Of a stretch of 64,000 nucleotides of DNA, positions 29,273 through 38,741 are shown in pieces; positions within the stretch are counted from its first letter, which is position 1; the number at the start of each line of letters is the position of its first letter. The stretch is from NCBI RefSeq assembly GCF_003121925.1, contig NZ_QEWR01000002.1, positions 930,001 to 994,000 of the forward strand, read 5' to 3'. The notes under the pieces are model-generated. The model was not told where the DNA came from. It was given only the letters and a program-made list of their open reading frames with translations, and ran no database searches. The stretch comes from Ignatzschineria indica (GTDB taxonomy: Bacteria; Pseudomonadota; Gammaproteobacteria; Cardiobacteriales; Wohlfahrtiimonadaceae). A program made the position numbers and the translations under genes.

Positions 29273-30019
29273 CTAATAGACAAATCCTCGATGAATCGCA
29301 ACAATACCGCCAGTCAAGTTTTTATAATCAACCTCATCAAAACCTGCTTCTAGCATCATATCGCGCAACTCTTCTTGCGGCGGATGCATCCGGATCGACT
29401 CAGAGAGGTAACGATAGCTATCACCATCACTTGCGATCAAGTGCCCCATTCTAGGAATAATTTGGAATGAGTAGAAGTCATAAACAGTTGCCAATCCAGG
29501 AACAACCGGCTTAGAAAACTCTAATACCAAGAGTCGGCCCCCCGGCTTTAAGACCCGGCGCATCTCTTTTAAAGCCTTCATCTTATCGGTCACATTGCGA
29601 AGACCAAAACCGATTGTCACAAGATCAAAGGTAGCATCTTCGAAGGGGATCTCTTCAGCATTGATCTGTTTAAATTCAACATTTCCAACAATCCCTTCAT
29701 TGATAAGACGCTTACGCCCCTCTTCCAACATCGACTCATTAATATCAGAGAGAACCACCAATCCCTCCGAGCCAACACGCTTACTCAAACGCTTTGTTAG
29801 GTCTCCCGTACCTCCAGCAAGATCAAGAACTTTCTGCCCCTTACGAGCGCCTGATAATGAGAGCGCACTATTTTTCCATAAGCGGTGAATACCAAAGCTC
29901 ATCACATCATTCATCACATCGTAACGGCTAGCAACTGAGTGGAAAACCTCCGCCACCTTAGCCTCTTTCTCATCACGATCTACGGTTTGATAACCAAAAT
30001 GGGTTTTTTCTTCCGACAT
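29273..30019 (-). CDS. ubiE: Ubiquinone/menaquinone C-methyltransferase UbiE
   Basis: UbiE methylates the quinone ring carbon in ubiquinone and menaquinone synthesis using S-adenosylmethionine. The 248-residue protein has the N-terminal [19 protein letters not shown], the cofactor-binding [21 protein letters not shown], and the C-terminal [12 protein letters not shown], all family signatures. It heads ubiE-ubiB. No other quinone gene adjoins. Confidence 0.97.
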   Translation of the reverse strand: MSEEKTHFGYQTVDRDEKEAKVAEVFHSVASRYDVMNDVMSFGIHRLWKNSALSLSGARKGQKVLDLAGGTGDLTKRLSKRVGSEGLVVLSDINESMLEEGRKRLINEGIVGNVEFKQINAEEIPFEDATFDLVTIGFGLRNVTDKMKALKEMRRVLKPGGRLLVLEFSKPVVPGLATVYDFYSFQIIPRMGHLIASDGDSYRYLSESIRMHPPQEELRDMMLEAGFDEVDYKNLTGGIVAIHRGFVY

Positions 30020-30092
30020 ATCTCTCTATCCTAAAATAATGATTCTGAAATGATACCAAAATCTCACTTTCTCTGTCTGATAAAAGGCAGAT

Positions 30093-30944
30093 CTATTGAT
30101 CATAAAAGGGGGCGTAAGAAGCACGCCCAAAAATTTCTAGCACCCCCTCAATGCTAGGGCGCTTACCAAACCAAAACTCAAATGCGTAAACCCCCTGCTC
30201 AATGAGCATCCCTAATCCATCATAAGCCGCTCTCCCCCCTTCCGAGAGAAGATACTCCATAAAAATGGTTGGCTGGTCACCATAAACAAGATCATAACCG
30301 ATAGTGTGAGAGCTGATCACGCCGGCAGGTAGTGGCGGGAACTCATTTTGTAAAGAGGCACTTGTCCCATTAATAATCAGATCAAAACTCCCCATCAAAT
30401 CATCTCGCTCTACGGCCTTAATCTCTCCTAAATGGGAAAACTCTCCTGCTAACATTTTCGCTTTAGAAAAAGTGCGATTCGTGATGATGAGTGATGCGGG
30501 CTTGTGACTTAAAAGCGGCCCTAAAATCCCTCTAACCGCTCCGCCAGCACCTAATACCAAGATGCGCTTACCGGTAATATCGATCCCCTTGATCTCTGTA
30601 ATATCTCTTAGCAGTCCGATCCCATCACTATTATGACCTGTAATCGAACCATCTTTCTCGATACGAATCGTATTAACTGCCTTCGCCTCTTCCGCCTCAA
30701 TTGTTAAGCGATCACAATAGGGCATCACAACCTCTTTAAAGGGCACGGTAATATTTGCACCTACAATCCCCTTCCCGATCCATTCTCTCAAACTTGTCTC
30801 AAATTGAGGAAGCGTTGTTAATACTTTTAAATAATTGAGCTCAATATCGACATTTTTTCCAAATTGCATCTGCATCTCTGGTGATTTTGATTGTGCAACG
30901 GGATTACCAAAAATAACTGCCAACTTCTTTTGATTATTTTGCAT
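30093..30944 (-). CDS. aroE: Shikimate dehydrogenase
   Basis: AroE reduces 3-dehydroshikimate with NADPH in aromatic amino acid synthesis. The 283-residue protein has the substrate motif SKSP (19-22), catalytic Lys70 in NITVPFKE, Asp107 in HNSDG, and the cofactor loop VLGAGGAVRG near residue 131, followed by the NRT strand. It starts 3 nt after the mutL stop, so the two are co-transcribed. Confidence 0.96.
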   Translation of the reverse strand: MQNNQKKLAVIFGNPVAQSKSPEMQMQFGKNVDIELNYLKVLTTLPQFETSLREWIGKGIVGANITVPFKEVVMPYCDRLTIEAEEAKAVNTIRIEKDGSITGHNSDGIGLLRDITEIKGIDITGKRILVLGAGGAVRGILGPLLSHKPASLIITNRTFSKAKMLAGEFSHLGEIKAVERDDLMGSFDLIINGTSASLQNEFPPLPAGVISSHTIGYDLVYGDQPTIFMEYLLSEGGRAAYDGLGMLIEQGVYAFEFWFGKRPSIEGVLEIFGRASYAPFYDQ

Positions 30945-30947
30945 ATG

Positions 30948-32900
30948 TTACTCCCCTCTAAAAAAGAGTTTATCGAGATCTGTTAAGGCTAAGGTGCGCC
31001 ATGTCGGTCTTCCATGATTGCATTGACCTGCGCGCTCAGTACGCTCCATATCACGCAGTAATGCATTCATCTCCGGCAATGTTAAACGCCGATGATGGCG
31101 AATAGCGCTATGACAAGCCATCGTAGAGAGGATCTCATTGAGATGTTCTGTAATTTTTTGACTAGATCCATATTGATCGAAATCGTGAAGAACCTCTATC
31201 ACCAACTTCTCAATATCCGCACGAATCAGGCTTGCCGGCACTTCTCGCACCACGATACTATTATGGCTTAAAACCTCAATGATTAACCCCAAATCTTGTA
31301 GCTCTTTTTGAAACTCTTCAACTAACGCAATCTCATGACTTGAGACATCGATCGGCTTTGGAATCAAGAGTGCTTGACGAATAATCCCCTCTTCTGTAGC
31401 AATCGCATTCTTAAATCGTTCATAGATAATTCGCTCATGCGCTGCATGCATATCGACAAGCACGAGTCCCTGTCGATTTTCTGCCAAGATATAAGCCTCA
31501 TGCAACTGTCCTAATGCATAGCCTAAAGGCGCTTCATCAGGATCGAGCCCTGCTGCTTGCTCTTCCTGAGAGGCGTTCAATTTTACTAAATCACCCCCTG
31601 ATTGAAGCTCTCCATTACTGCCGGCACTCACGCCATAAGATGCTTCAGCACTTCCTGTTAAAGGTGTCAAATGCTCTGTCGATGCGCCAATCGCCTCATA
31701 AAGATTGACCGGTTTATAACTCTTTGCCGGAGGCGCACCAAAAGAGAAACCTTTCTGACCGCTAGAAGCTATTGATGACCCTGATGATACTGATGACGAG
31801 AACCCCTTTGAGCCCTCATCCTCTAACGTGGCAACGACAGGGAGACTCTCATGCCCCTCTAAAACCTCAGGTTGAGAGATAACATGATTCAACGTGCTAA
31901 AGAGAAAGTTATGCACCATTCTTGATTCCCGAAACCTTACCTCATGTTTTTGAGGGTGAGCATTCACATCCACTGCTGCCGGATCGAGCGTTAAGTAGAT
32001 AACAAATACAGGGTGCTTATCGCTATACATCACATCACGATAAGCTTGTCGAATTGCATGCGCTACCAGGCGATCTTTCACCATACGTCCATTCACATAG
32101 ACATATTGCCAATCATTGTTATTGCGAAAAAATGTCGGTTTTGCTAACCAACCCTCTATCGTTAAAGTACGAGTGGTATCATAATCATCGAGAGGGATCT
32201 TCTTTGTATGGCTAAAATGAAAACTCTCTGCTAAAAATTCCTGATTAAATACTGCAGCAATGCGATTTTGCTTCTCCTCTAAGGTCTCTGCTCGATGTAA
32301 TGAAAATTGCTCTCGACCATTATGGATTAAGGTAAATGCAATATCATAACGAATCAGGGCTAAACGCTTCACTAAGGTCTCAATATGGCTATATTCTGTT
32401 CGCTCAGTTCGAAGAAATTTACGTCTTGCCGGCACATTAAAAAAGAGATCCTTCACTTCAATTCGAGTCCCCTCTAAGAGAGAGGCCGGCATTGGTTCCT
32501 CCCCTAGGTCATCCCCTTTTCCATCAACACGATAAGCATATTCAGCACCACGCTCTCGTGATATCAATGTTAGACGTGAAACCGCCGCTATACTCGGGAG
32601 TGCCTCTCCACGAAATCCTAAAGTTGAAACTTCTATCAAATCTTCTGATGAACGAATTTTACTTGTGGAGTGACTCGACAATGCTAAATTAAGATCATCT
32701 TTGGCAATCCCATGACCATTATCTTGAACAATAATATGATCGATTCCACCACTCTTAATATCGATGGTAATTTCAGTTGCTCCGGCATCAATACTATTTT
32801 CGACCAACTCTTTCACAATAGAAGCGGGCCTCTCAACCACCTCTCCTGCTGCAATCTGATTGATGACGTGAGGTGCTAATTTAGCAATACGTCGACTCAT
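30948..32900 (-). CDS. mutL: DNA mismatch repair protein MutL
   Basis: MutL couples mismatch recognition to downstream repair. From ATG 32900 it has 650 residues: a GHKL ATPase domain (LAPHVINQIAAGEVVERPASI, DNGHGI, STLGFRGEAL), a variable Ser/Gly/Ala-rich linker, and a C-terminal dimerisation domain. That domain carries DMHAAHERIIYE (about residue 483), ACHSAIRHH and CNHGRP plus a final FFRG, which correspond to the metal-binding endonuclease motifs of nicking MutL proteins and are absent from E. coli MutL. The start ten codons upstream is rejected because AAGGAG sits 7 nt before ATG 32900. Confidence 0.96.
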   Translation of the reverse strand: MSRRIAKLAPHVINQIAAGEVVERPASIVKELVENSIDAGATEITIDIKSGGIDHIIVQDNGHGIAKDDLNLALSSHSTSKIRSSEDLIEVSTLGFRGEALPSIAAVSRLTLISRERGAEYAYRVDGKGDDLGEEPMPASLLEGTRIEVKDLFFNVPARRKFLRTERTEYSHIETLVKRLALIRYDIAFTLIHNGREQFSLHRAETLEEKQNRIAAVFNQEFLAESFHFSHTKKIPLDDYDTTRTLTIEGWLAKPTFFRNNNDWQYVYVNGRMVKDRLVAHAIRQAYRDVMYSDKHPVFVIYLTLDPAAVDVNAHPQKHEVRFRESRMVHNFLFSTLNHVISQPEVLEGHESLPVVATLEDEGSKGFSSSVSSGSSIASSGQKGFSFGAPPAKSYKPVNLYEAIGASTEHLTPLTGSAEASYGVSAGSNGELQSGGDLVKLNASQEEQAAGLDPDEAPLGYALGQLHEAYILAENRQGLVLVDMHAAHERIIYERFKNAIATEEGIIRQALLIPKPIDVSSHEIALVEEFQKELQDLGLIIEVLSHNSIVVREVPASLIRADIEKLVIEVLHDFDQYGSSQKITEHLNEILSTMACHSAIRHHRRLTLPEMNALLRDMERTERAGQCNHGRPTWRTLALTDLDKLFFRGE

Positions 32901-32942
32901 AAACTCTCTCCTTCGCTCATATTCACTCATATTCTCTCAAAT

Positions 32943-32976
32943 AGAAGAAACGCCTGGCTAAATAATAACCAGGCGT
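32943..32976 (-). terminator. Terminator after bamC
   Basis: ACGCCTGG (32950-32957) pairs with CCAGGCGT (32969-32976) around an 11-nt loop. On the minus strand a TTCTTCTATTT tract follows. Confidence 0.75.
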
Positions 32977-33002
32977 CTCTATTTTATCAGATTATCAGGT
33001 AT

Positions 33003-34028
33003 CTACTTCAATCCTGTCTGTACCTTTTCCATCATCTCTTCGAGGTGATTGAGCGTTAACACAGGTAAGACATCGATCTGTGTTTGATCTTCACCCACGG
33101 GATTGATCCGTATGTAATAGACTTCACCTTCGGGATCATTTTGGCTAAAGAACCAAAACCGACGCTTTTTAACCGTTCGCCCAACACGCAATGTATTAAG
33201 ATCCGCATATTGCTCTAATACATTATATTTGACCCCATCATCTAAGATATTAGCCACCTGCTCCCATACAACATCTTGTGAGCGATTTTTAATGATAAGT
33301 TGTAACCCTTCCCGATCAGTGACGGGAAGCCCCTGCTTTCCCATAGCGGTGCTACCGTCACCTCCTAATCTTGCCGCAAGGCGTGCAATAAATTCCGCCT
33401 CCAGTTCAGGATCTTTAGGAGCATCTACCCATCGATGGAATTGATCATCATTTCCAGTTGCTTCATCTTTCATCGCATAGTGTGTCACAAAAATCAGCGT
33501 TCGATCTCCTTCCCGCTCTAAACGAATCTTGAATTTATCTCTCGATGAGGAGCCTAATAGATTACTTGCAACTCGTTTAATTAAGCCTCGGATAAATCCT
33601 TCCGGCACATCTGCTTGATTCTCTGCCCACTTAGTCTCAATAAGACCAGCTTCAGGACTTTGAGATTCAATCTCTAATCCTAATTGTCTTAAGAGCTGGT
33701 GAACCTGCTGCCAAACAAAATCTGGCGTATGCCCTGTATTGATCCAGCGACGACCACCTTCTGACTCGATAAATGTAATGCTCTCACCCGCAGTTGGCAA
33801 TACCTTCGAAGCTGCCCGTTTTTGATAAGCTCTATACTCTTGCAGTGTCGTTGCTGCTTCAACATTCGTCTCAGTCTGTTTAACCAATGTTGGTGGATAC
33901 TCTAAAGGATTAACTTGCGATGATTTCAAATAACGCAAATTATCTCGTGACTGCACATTTTGAGTAGAGCACCCACCTATAATTAAGCCAGATAGCACCA
34001 CTGCAAACGCTATTTTTTTTGTATACAT
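33003..34028 (-). CDS. bamC: Outer membrane assembly lipoprotein BamC
   Basis: BamC is a lipoprotein of the BAM complex that inserts outer-membrane beta-barrels. From ATG 34028 the protein has 341 residues, with a lipoprotein signal whose lipobox ends LIIGGC and lipidated Cys20. It contains an N-terminal segment (DNLRYLKSSQVNPLEYPP) that resembles the BamD-binding stretch, followed by two helix-grip domains. It lies downstream of dapA, as in E. coli (dapA-bamC/nlpB). The upstream in-frame start is rejected: it would bury the signal peptide, and AAAGG precedes 34028. Confidence 0.88.
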   Translation of the reverse strand: MYTKKIAFAVVLSGLIIGGCSTQNVQSRDNLRYLKSSQVNPLEYPPTLVKQTETNVEAATTLQEYRAYQKRAASKVLPTAGESITFIESEGGRRWINTGHTPDFVWQQVHQLLRQLGLEIESQSPEAGLIETKWAENQADVPEGFIRGLIKRVASNLLGSSSRDKFKIRLEREGDRTLIFVTHYAMKDEATGNDDQFHRWVDAPKDPELEAEFIARLAARLGGDGSTAMGKQGLPVTDREGLQLIIKNRSQDVVWEQVANILDDGVKYNVLEQYADLNTLRVGRTVKKRRFWFFSQNDPEGEVYYIRINPVGEDQTQIDVLPVLTLNHLEEMMEKVQTGLK

Positions 34029-34173
34029 GAAACAACCTTTACTGAATAAAATTCTTGTTATCGTATCGGCAATTGAAACAATCACAAAATACTTGTTTTG
34101 AAAATTATAGCTGAAAAAAACAATAAGATGCCTTTTTCATAACAATTTAATTTTATACTTATCTGACAGTGAC

Positions 34174-35046
34174 TTATAGAAGTCCTGCACCCTTCATCGC
34201 TTCACGTACTGTTAGATGATACTGCTTGTCGAGCGGAACTAAGGGGAGTCGGATTCCGGCATGGATACGATTCATCTGCTGAAGTGCCCATTTTACAGGG
34301 ATTGGGTTTGCCTCTAAAAAGAGGACATGATGAAGCTCTTTGATCTTATCATTGATCTCATAAGCGCGTTGCTCATCCCCTGCTAAAGCCGCTTCCATCA
34401 TCTCATGCATCATTAATGGCACAATATTTGCCGTAACAGAGATCACCCCTTTTGCCCCGGCTAATACACACTTAGCAGCGATACCATCTTCTCCAGTTAA
34501 GATATCGATCTTATCACCTACGCGACGAACTAATTGCTCTACACGCTCGAAAGTACTCGCCTCTTTAATCGCAACAATGTTTTTAAGATTTGCTAATTTT
34601 TCAACAGTATCTGGCAAAATATCAGATGCTGTACGCCCCGGTACATTGTAGAGAATTTGTGGAATATCTACAGTCTCGGCAATCAACTTAAAGTGTTGAT
34701 AGAGTCCCTCTTGTGGTGGCTTATTGTAGTAAGGCGCAACTAAGAGACAAGCATCGGCACCATCTTCAGCTGCCCAATGGGTTAAGCGAATCGCCTCTTC
34801 TGTAGAATTGCCACCTGTTCCTGCAATCACAGGAACCCTCCCACGAACATAACCAACAACTCGTTTGACAACCTCACGATGCTCATCGAAGTTAATTGTC
34901 GCAGACTCTCCTGTTGTACCTACCGCAACAATCGCATCTGTCTTATTTTCAATATGAAATTCAACCAATTTTTCAAATGAATCATAATCAATACGACCAT
35001 CCGGAAACATCGGGGTGACTATCGCGACAATACTACCACCAAACAT
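34174..35046 (-). CDS. dapA: 4-hydroxy-tetrahydrodipicolinate synthase
   Basis: DapA condenses pyruvate with aspartate semialdehyde, the first step towards lysine and diaminopimelate. From ATG 35046 it has 290 residues: GSIVAIVTPM, VGTTGES, Tyr133 in ILYNVPGRT and Schiff-base Lys161 in VAIKEAS. AAGGAGAG precedes 35046, and the frame 13 codons upstream lacks such a site. bamC follows after about 145 bp. Confidence 0.97.
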   Translation of the reverse strand: MFGGSIVAIVTPMFPDGRIDYDSFEKLVEFHIENKTDAIVAVGTTGESATINFDEHREVVKRVVGYVRGRVPVIAGTGGNSTEEAIRLTHWAAEDGADACLLVAPYYNKPPQEGLYQHFKLIAETVDIPQILYNVPGRTASDILPDTVEKLANLKNIVAIKEASTFERVEQLVRRVGDKIDILTGEDGIAAKCVLAGAKGVISVTANIVPLMMHEMMEAALAGDEQRAYEINDKIKELHHVLFLEANPIPVKWALQQMNRIHAGIRLPLVPLDKQYHLTVREAMKGAGLL

Positions 35047-35216
35047 AATTCTCTCCTTATCAAATTTAATACAGGGGCTTTTCAATGAGCTCCCTCCATC
35101 TCGTCCTTCTCTTAACTATTACATAGATTGCGTTATGCAGCTATTTCCACTTTTACGATCTGCTACTTTATCTATCAACTTCTATCGACATCTAGTAATA
35201 GTAGGCTATCTCTGCT

Positions 35217-36014
35217 CTATTTCGATACCCTATCCGTATCTTTTTCACTATCCTTCAACAGAACAGAGACCGGCGCATGATCTGAAGGGCGTTCCATCGC
35301 TCGATACTCCAAATGAACTTTAGAGGTCACAAATCGTCGACTCACTACTGTTGATAATAATAGATGATCAATCCGAATACCACTGTTTTTCTCAAATCCA
35401 TTCTGACGATAATCCCACCAAGTAAAGAGTCCTGCCGGTTGTGCTTCTATTCTCAAAGCATCGATTAACCCTAAATCGAGAAGTTGAAAGAAAGCTTCTC
35501 GCTCCGCGTCGGTGCAGAGCACCTTTCCTTTCCAGCTCTTAGGATCATGAACATCATCATCGGTAGGGGCAATATTGAAATCCCCTATCACGATAAGTTC
35601 CGGATAGATCTGAAGCTGTGCCTCAATAAATACCTTAAAATGTTGTAACCAATTTAACTTGTATTGATATTTGTCAGAGTCGGGACTCTGTCCATTTGGA
35701 ACATAAGCATTAATTACTCGAACGCCATTGATCGTTGCGGTAATAACTCGCTTCTCACTATCCTCAAATCCTGGAAGATCAAAGAGAATATCACTCATCG
35801 GAAAACGAGATAATAGCGCCACACCATTATAGGTGGGCTGTCCATTAACTGCAGCGTGATAACCCAATGCTTCACAAGCTTCTAAGGGGAATTTTTCTGA
35901 AACTGATTTTAGTTCCTGCAGACCTATCACCGCAGGGGAAACCTCTTTCAAAAACTGCTCTAAATGGGCTAAACGAACATTGACTGAGTTAACATTCCAA
36001 GTAGTTATTTTCAT
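35217..36014 (-). CDS. xth: Exodeoxyribonuclease III
   Basis: This 265-residue AP endonuclease/3'-5' exonuclease cleaves at abasic sites and removes 3' blocks. The metal and catalytic residues of the family are visible: Asn7 in TWNVNS, Glu34 in LQELK, the Tyr of NAYVPNG, GDFNIAP, and the C-terminal RIDHLLLS and PSDHAPV. No clear Shine-Dalgarno precedes the ATG at 36014. It is transcribed on its own, divergent from glnA. Confidence 0.93.
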   Translation of the reverse strand: MKITTWNVNSVNVRLAHLEQFLKEVSPAVIGLQELKSVSEKFPLEACEALGYHAAVNGQPTYNGVALLSRFPMSDILFDLPGFEDSEKRVITATINGVRVINAYVPNGQSPDSDKYQYKLNWLQHFKVFIEAQLQIYPELIVIGDFNIAPTDDDVHDPKSWKGKVLCTDAEREAFFQLLDLGLIDALRIEAQPAGLFTWWDYRQNGFEKNSGIRIDHLLLSTVVSRRFVTSKVHLEYRAMERPSDHAPVSVLLKDSEKDTDRVSK

Positions 36015-36437
36015 TCTATTATTTAATCTCTATCTCTTTAAACATAAGTTATATTGTAGAGCATTCTACGGAACTCTCCCTAAAAGCGAAAGGGATAAAA
36101 AAAGGCTTCCTCTTTTTAAGCAAGCTTCTTGACTATTGCAGTTTTACAAAAAATATTTGTATAAATGCCTCAGTCAATTGCATGCGGCACATTCTTGGCA
36201 AGCTCTTAGCAAATTCTTAACAAGTTTGGAGCAAATATCTTCGTAAGTATCTATTAAATATCTTGGACAAATTCCCAGTCAGTTTTCAGCAATCTCTTTT
36301 TTGATCCCTTTGCCACCCTTTACGCAATTATTTTCTTTATCGTTTTCTTTATTGTTACTACCACTTTATTGAGCATTTTTCCTAAAAATTAGTGTAGAAT
36401 ACCGATTTACACCACATGGAAAATTTAAGGAGTGAGC
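36015..36437. other. xth-glnA divergent spacer
   Basis: No gene is seen. It holds two overlapping sigma-54-like sites (36185-36211), several loose TCTTAGCAA-like repeats (about 36193-36250), and a TAGAAT that could be a sigma-70 -10 element at 36395. Confidence 0.6.
36185..36211 (+). promoter_or_regulatory. Candidate sigma-54 promoter(s) for glnA
   Basis: Two overlapping 16-bp sites resemble the -24/-12 consensus TGGCACGNNNNTTGCW. They are CGGCACATTCTTGGCA at 36185-36200 and TGGCAAGCTCTTAGCA at 36196-36211. Both keep GG and GC at the required spacing but each misses about two consensus bases. A start site from them would lie about 210-225 bp before glnA. Confidence 0.35.
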
Positions 36438-37850
36438 ATGCCGGCTGATAGTATTCGTTCCATTTTAGAGTTTATTAAAGAAAATGGGATTTTATTCATC
36501 GATCTTCGTTTAACCGATATGATCGGACAAGAACATCATTTTACTATTCCAGCACGACAAGCGAACCAAGACCTCTTCACTCAGGGTAAGTTTTTTGATG
36601 GCTCAAGCTTTAAAGGATGGAAGAAGACAGAGTGCTCAGATATGATTCTCTTACCTCGTCCTGAGACTGCTTTCGTCGATCATCTTGCTCAACATCCGAC
36701 CCTAGTCTTAATTTGTGATGTTCTAGAGCCCGATACAATGGATTATTATGAGAGAGATCCGAGAGCGCTTGCACGTCGTGCAGAAGAGCATCTATCAAAC
36801 CTCAATATTGCAGATCAAGCTTTTTTTGGCCCAGAAAATGAGTTTTTTATCTTCGATAGCGTCCGTTACAATATTGCACCAGATCATATGAGCTATCAGT
36901 TACAATCAGATACCTCCTACTGGTCATCAAATGATGAAAACTCCTATTCTGGACATTATGCCGAAAAACAGGGAGGCTACTCGCCACTTCAACCTGTCGA
37001 TAAGTTACACAACCTTCGTAATGAGATTGTCTTAAATGCAGAAAAGATGGGGCTTGAAGTAGAGATTCATCATCGCGAAGTCGCCTCTGCAGGACAATGT
37101 GAAATTGGCGTTCGTTACAATACGCTTCTTAAAAAAGCAGATGAGGTACAACGTCTCAAATATGTTACAAAAACAACAGCCGATCTTCACGGTAAAAGTG
37201 CAACATTCCTTCCTAAACCCTATCATGGTGAGAGCGGATCTGGAATGCATGTCCATATCTCTCTCTTTAAAGAGAACGACAATATCTTCTGCGGAGATCA
37301 ATATAGCAATCTCTCATTAGATGCCCTCTACTTTATTGGTGGCATCATCCGACATGCGCGTGCACTTAATGCATTTACAAATGCCTCAACTAATAGTTAT
37401 AAGCGCCTTGTTCCTCACTTTGAGGCACCTGTGCTCTTAGCCTATTCGGCTAAAAATAGAACAGCATCTATCCGGATCCCCTATGTCGCTAATGAAAAAG
37501 CACGCCGTATTGAAGTGCGCTTCCCTGATGCAACGGCAAATCCCTACTTAGCATTTTCGGCACTTCTTATGGCGGGCTTAGATGGCATTGAGAACAAAAT
37601 CCATCCAGGACCTGCCGCTGATGAGAACCTCTATGATCTATCGAGCGAACTCCTAAATAATATCCCTAAGGTTTGCCGTAATCTTGATGAGGCATTAGAG
37701 GCGCTAGATCAGGATCGTGAATTCCTCCTTAAAGGTGGGGTCTTTAGCAATAGTATTATCGATTCTTACATTGCACTGAAACAGAAAGAGATCAATCAAG
37801 TAGCAGAAACACCTAATCCTATGGAATACAAGCTCTACTACTCTATCTAA
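36438..37850 (+). CDS. glnA: Glutamine synthetase, type I
   Basis: GlnA makes glutamine from glutamate, ammonia and ATP and is the main ammonia-assimilating enzyme. From ATG 36438 it has 470 residues, like E. coli GlnA (469). It shows DGSSFKGWK, the GPENEFFIFD metal site, GSGMHVHIS, the NRTASIRIP motif, and Tyr399 in ENLYDL, the tyrosine that GlnE adenylylates in the type I-beta form. I prefer 36438 over the GTG two codons earlier because that codon overlaps the AAGGAG ribosome site. No glnK, glnL or glnG adjoins. Confidence 0.96.
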   Translation: MPADSIRSILEFIKENGILFIDLRLTDMIGQEHHFTIPARQANQDLFTQGKFFDGSSFKGWKKTECSDMILLPRPETAFVDHLAQHPTLVLICDVLEPDTMDYYERDPRALARRAEEHLSNLNIADQAFFGPENEFFIFDSVRYNIAPDHMSYQLQSDTSYWSSNDENSYSGHYAEKQGGYSPLQPVDKLHNLRNEIVLNAEKMGLEVEIHHREVASAGQCEIGVRYNTLLKKADEVQRLKYVTKTTADLHGKSATFLPKPYHGESGSGMHVHISLFKENDNIFCGDQYSNLSLDALYFIGGIIRHARALNAFTNASTNSYKRLVPHFEAPVLLAYSAKNRTASIRIPYVANEKARRIEVRFPDATANPYLAFSALLMAGLDGIENKIHPGPAADENLYDLSSELLNNIPKVCRNLDEALEALDQDREFLLKGGVFSNSIIDSYIALKQKEINQVAETPNPMEYKLYYSI

Positions 37851-37913
37851 AGGTCATTAAGAGCTAATTGAGTCCTGAATCAGAATCATTCTAGCCAAGA
37901 ATATAGGGTTAAA

Positions 37914-37946
37914 ATTAGAGATGAATTAGAGATAAATTAGAGATAA
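37914..37946. repeat. 11-bp tandem repeat after glnA, 3 copies
   Basis: ATTAGAGATAA occurs at 37925 and 37936, with a one-base variant at 37914. It lies between the glnA stop and its terminator. Confidence 0.85.
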
Positions 37947-37970
37947 CAGAACCAATAGATGACAAAATAG

Positions 37971-38004
37971 AAAAAGGGAAGCTTAATAATTAGCTTCCCT
38001 TTTT
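37971..38004. terminator. Bidirectional terminator between glnA and trmD
   Basis: A perfect 13-bp stem pairs 37971-37983 (five A, then GGGAAGCT) with 37992-38004. The A and T runs in the stem give a U-tract on both strands, fitting the convergent genes. Confidence 0.9.
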
Positions 38005-38037
38005 CCTCTCCTACTTTCTACTCTCTGCTTAACGGCG

Positions 38038-38739
38038 CTACAACTCTTCTTGCCGTAAACGCACTCGTCTCGCTTCCGTTCTTGCTTTTGCCTCTGCGTC
38101 ACGCCATTGAGCAATTTTTGCATGATCGCCAGAAAAGAGTACTTCCGGCACCTTTAAGCCATTAATCTCCCGCGGGCGAGTATAGTGAGGATGATCAAGC
38201 TGATCTCCAATACTAAAAGAGTCATGAAGATGAGACTCCTCATTTGAGATCGCATCGGGAAGGATTCGGACAATCGCATCAATTAAGATGGCAGCAGCTA
38301 ACTCCCCACCTGAGAGCACATAGTCACCAACAGAGATCTCACCATCAATCTCTGTATCGATAATACGTTGATCAACTCCCTCATATCTGCCACAAAGAAT
38401 AATAAGATGTTGCTCTTCACTAAGTTCTCTGACACGTTGCTGCTTCAGAAGATCTCCCTGTGGAGACATATAGAGACGTAAGCCTCTACTCCCTCTAAAG
38501 CTCTCAATAGCATCAAAAGTCTTCTTCAAAGGCTCATACATCATCACCATTCCCGGTCCCCCACCATAAGGACGGGCATCCACTGTATGGTGATTATCTG
38601 TAGAGTAATCGCGGGGGTTCCAAAAACGGAGCTCAAAGAGCTCATTGTTATGAGCACGACTAACAACCCCATCTTCGATAATAGGAGCTATTAACTCGGG
38701 AATTAAGGCGATAACATCGATGATCAACTTACCCTTCAT
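38038..38739 (-). CDS. trmD: tRNA (guanine37-N1)-methyltransferase TrmD
   Basis: TrmD methylates G37 next to the anticodon in a subset of tRNAs, preventing frameshifts. The 233-residue protein has the deep trefoil knot motifs LCGRYEGVDQRI and ISVGDYVLSGGELAA, the earlier RPYGGGPGMVM, and HYTRP near the C-terminus. It starts 2 nt after rimM. rplS, the usual next gene, is absent; a terminator follows and glnA converges from the other side. Confidence 0.96.
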   Translation of the reverse strand: MKGKLIIDVIALIPELIAPIIEDGVVSRAHNNELFELRFWNPRDYSTDNHHTVDARPYGGGPGMVMMYEPLKKTFDAIESFRGSRGLRLYMSPQGDLLKQQRVRELSEEQHLIILCGRYEGVDQRIIDTEIDGEISVGDYVLSGGELAAAILIDAIVRILPDAISNEESHLHDSFSIGDQLDHPHYTRPREINGLKVPEVLFSGDHAKIAQWRDAEAKARTEARRVRLRQEEL

Positions 38740-38741
38740 CT

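Noticed and set aside
33003-34085. Longer bamC frame
   Set aside because: It would place 19 residues before the lipoprotein signal; the internal ATG has its own ribosome site.
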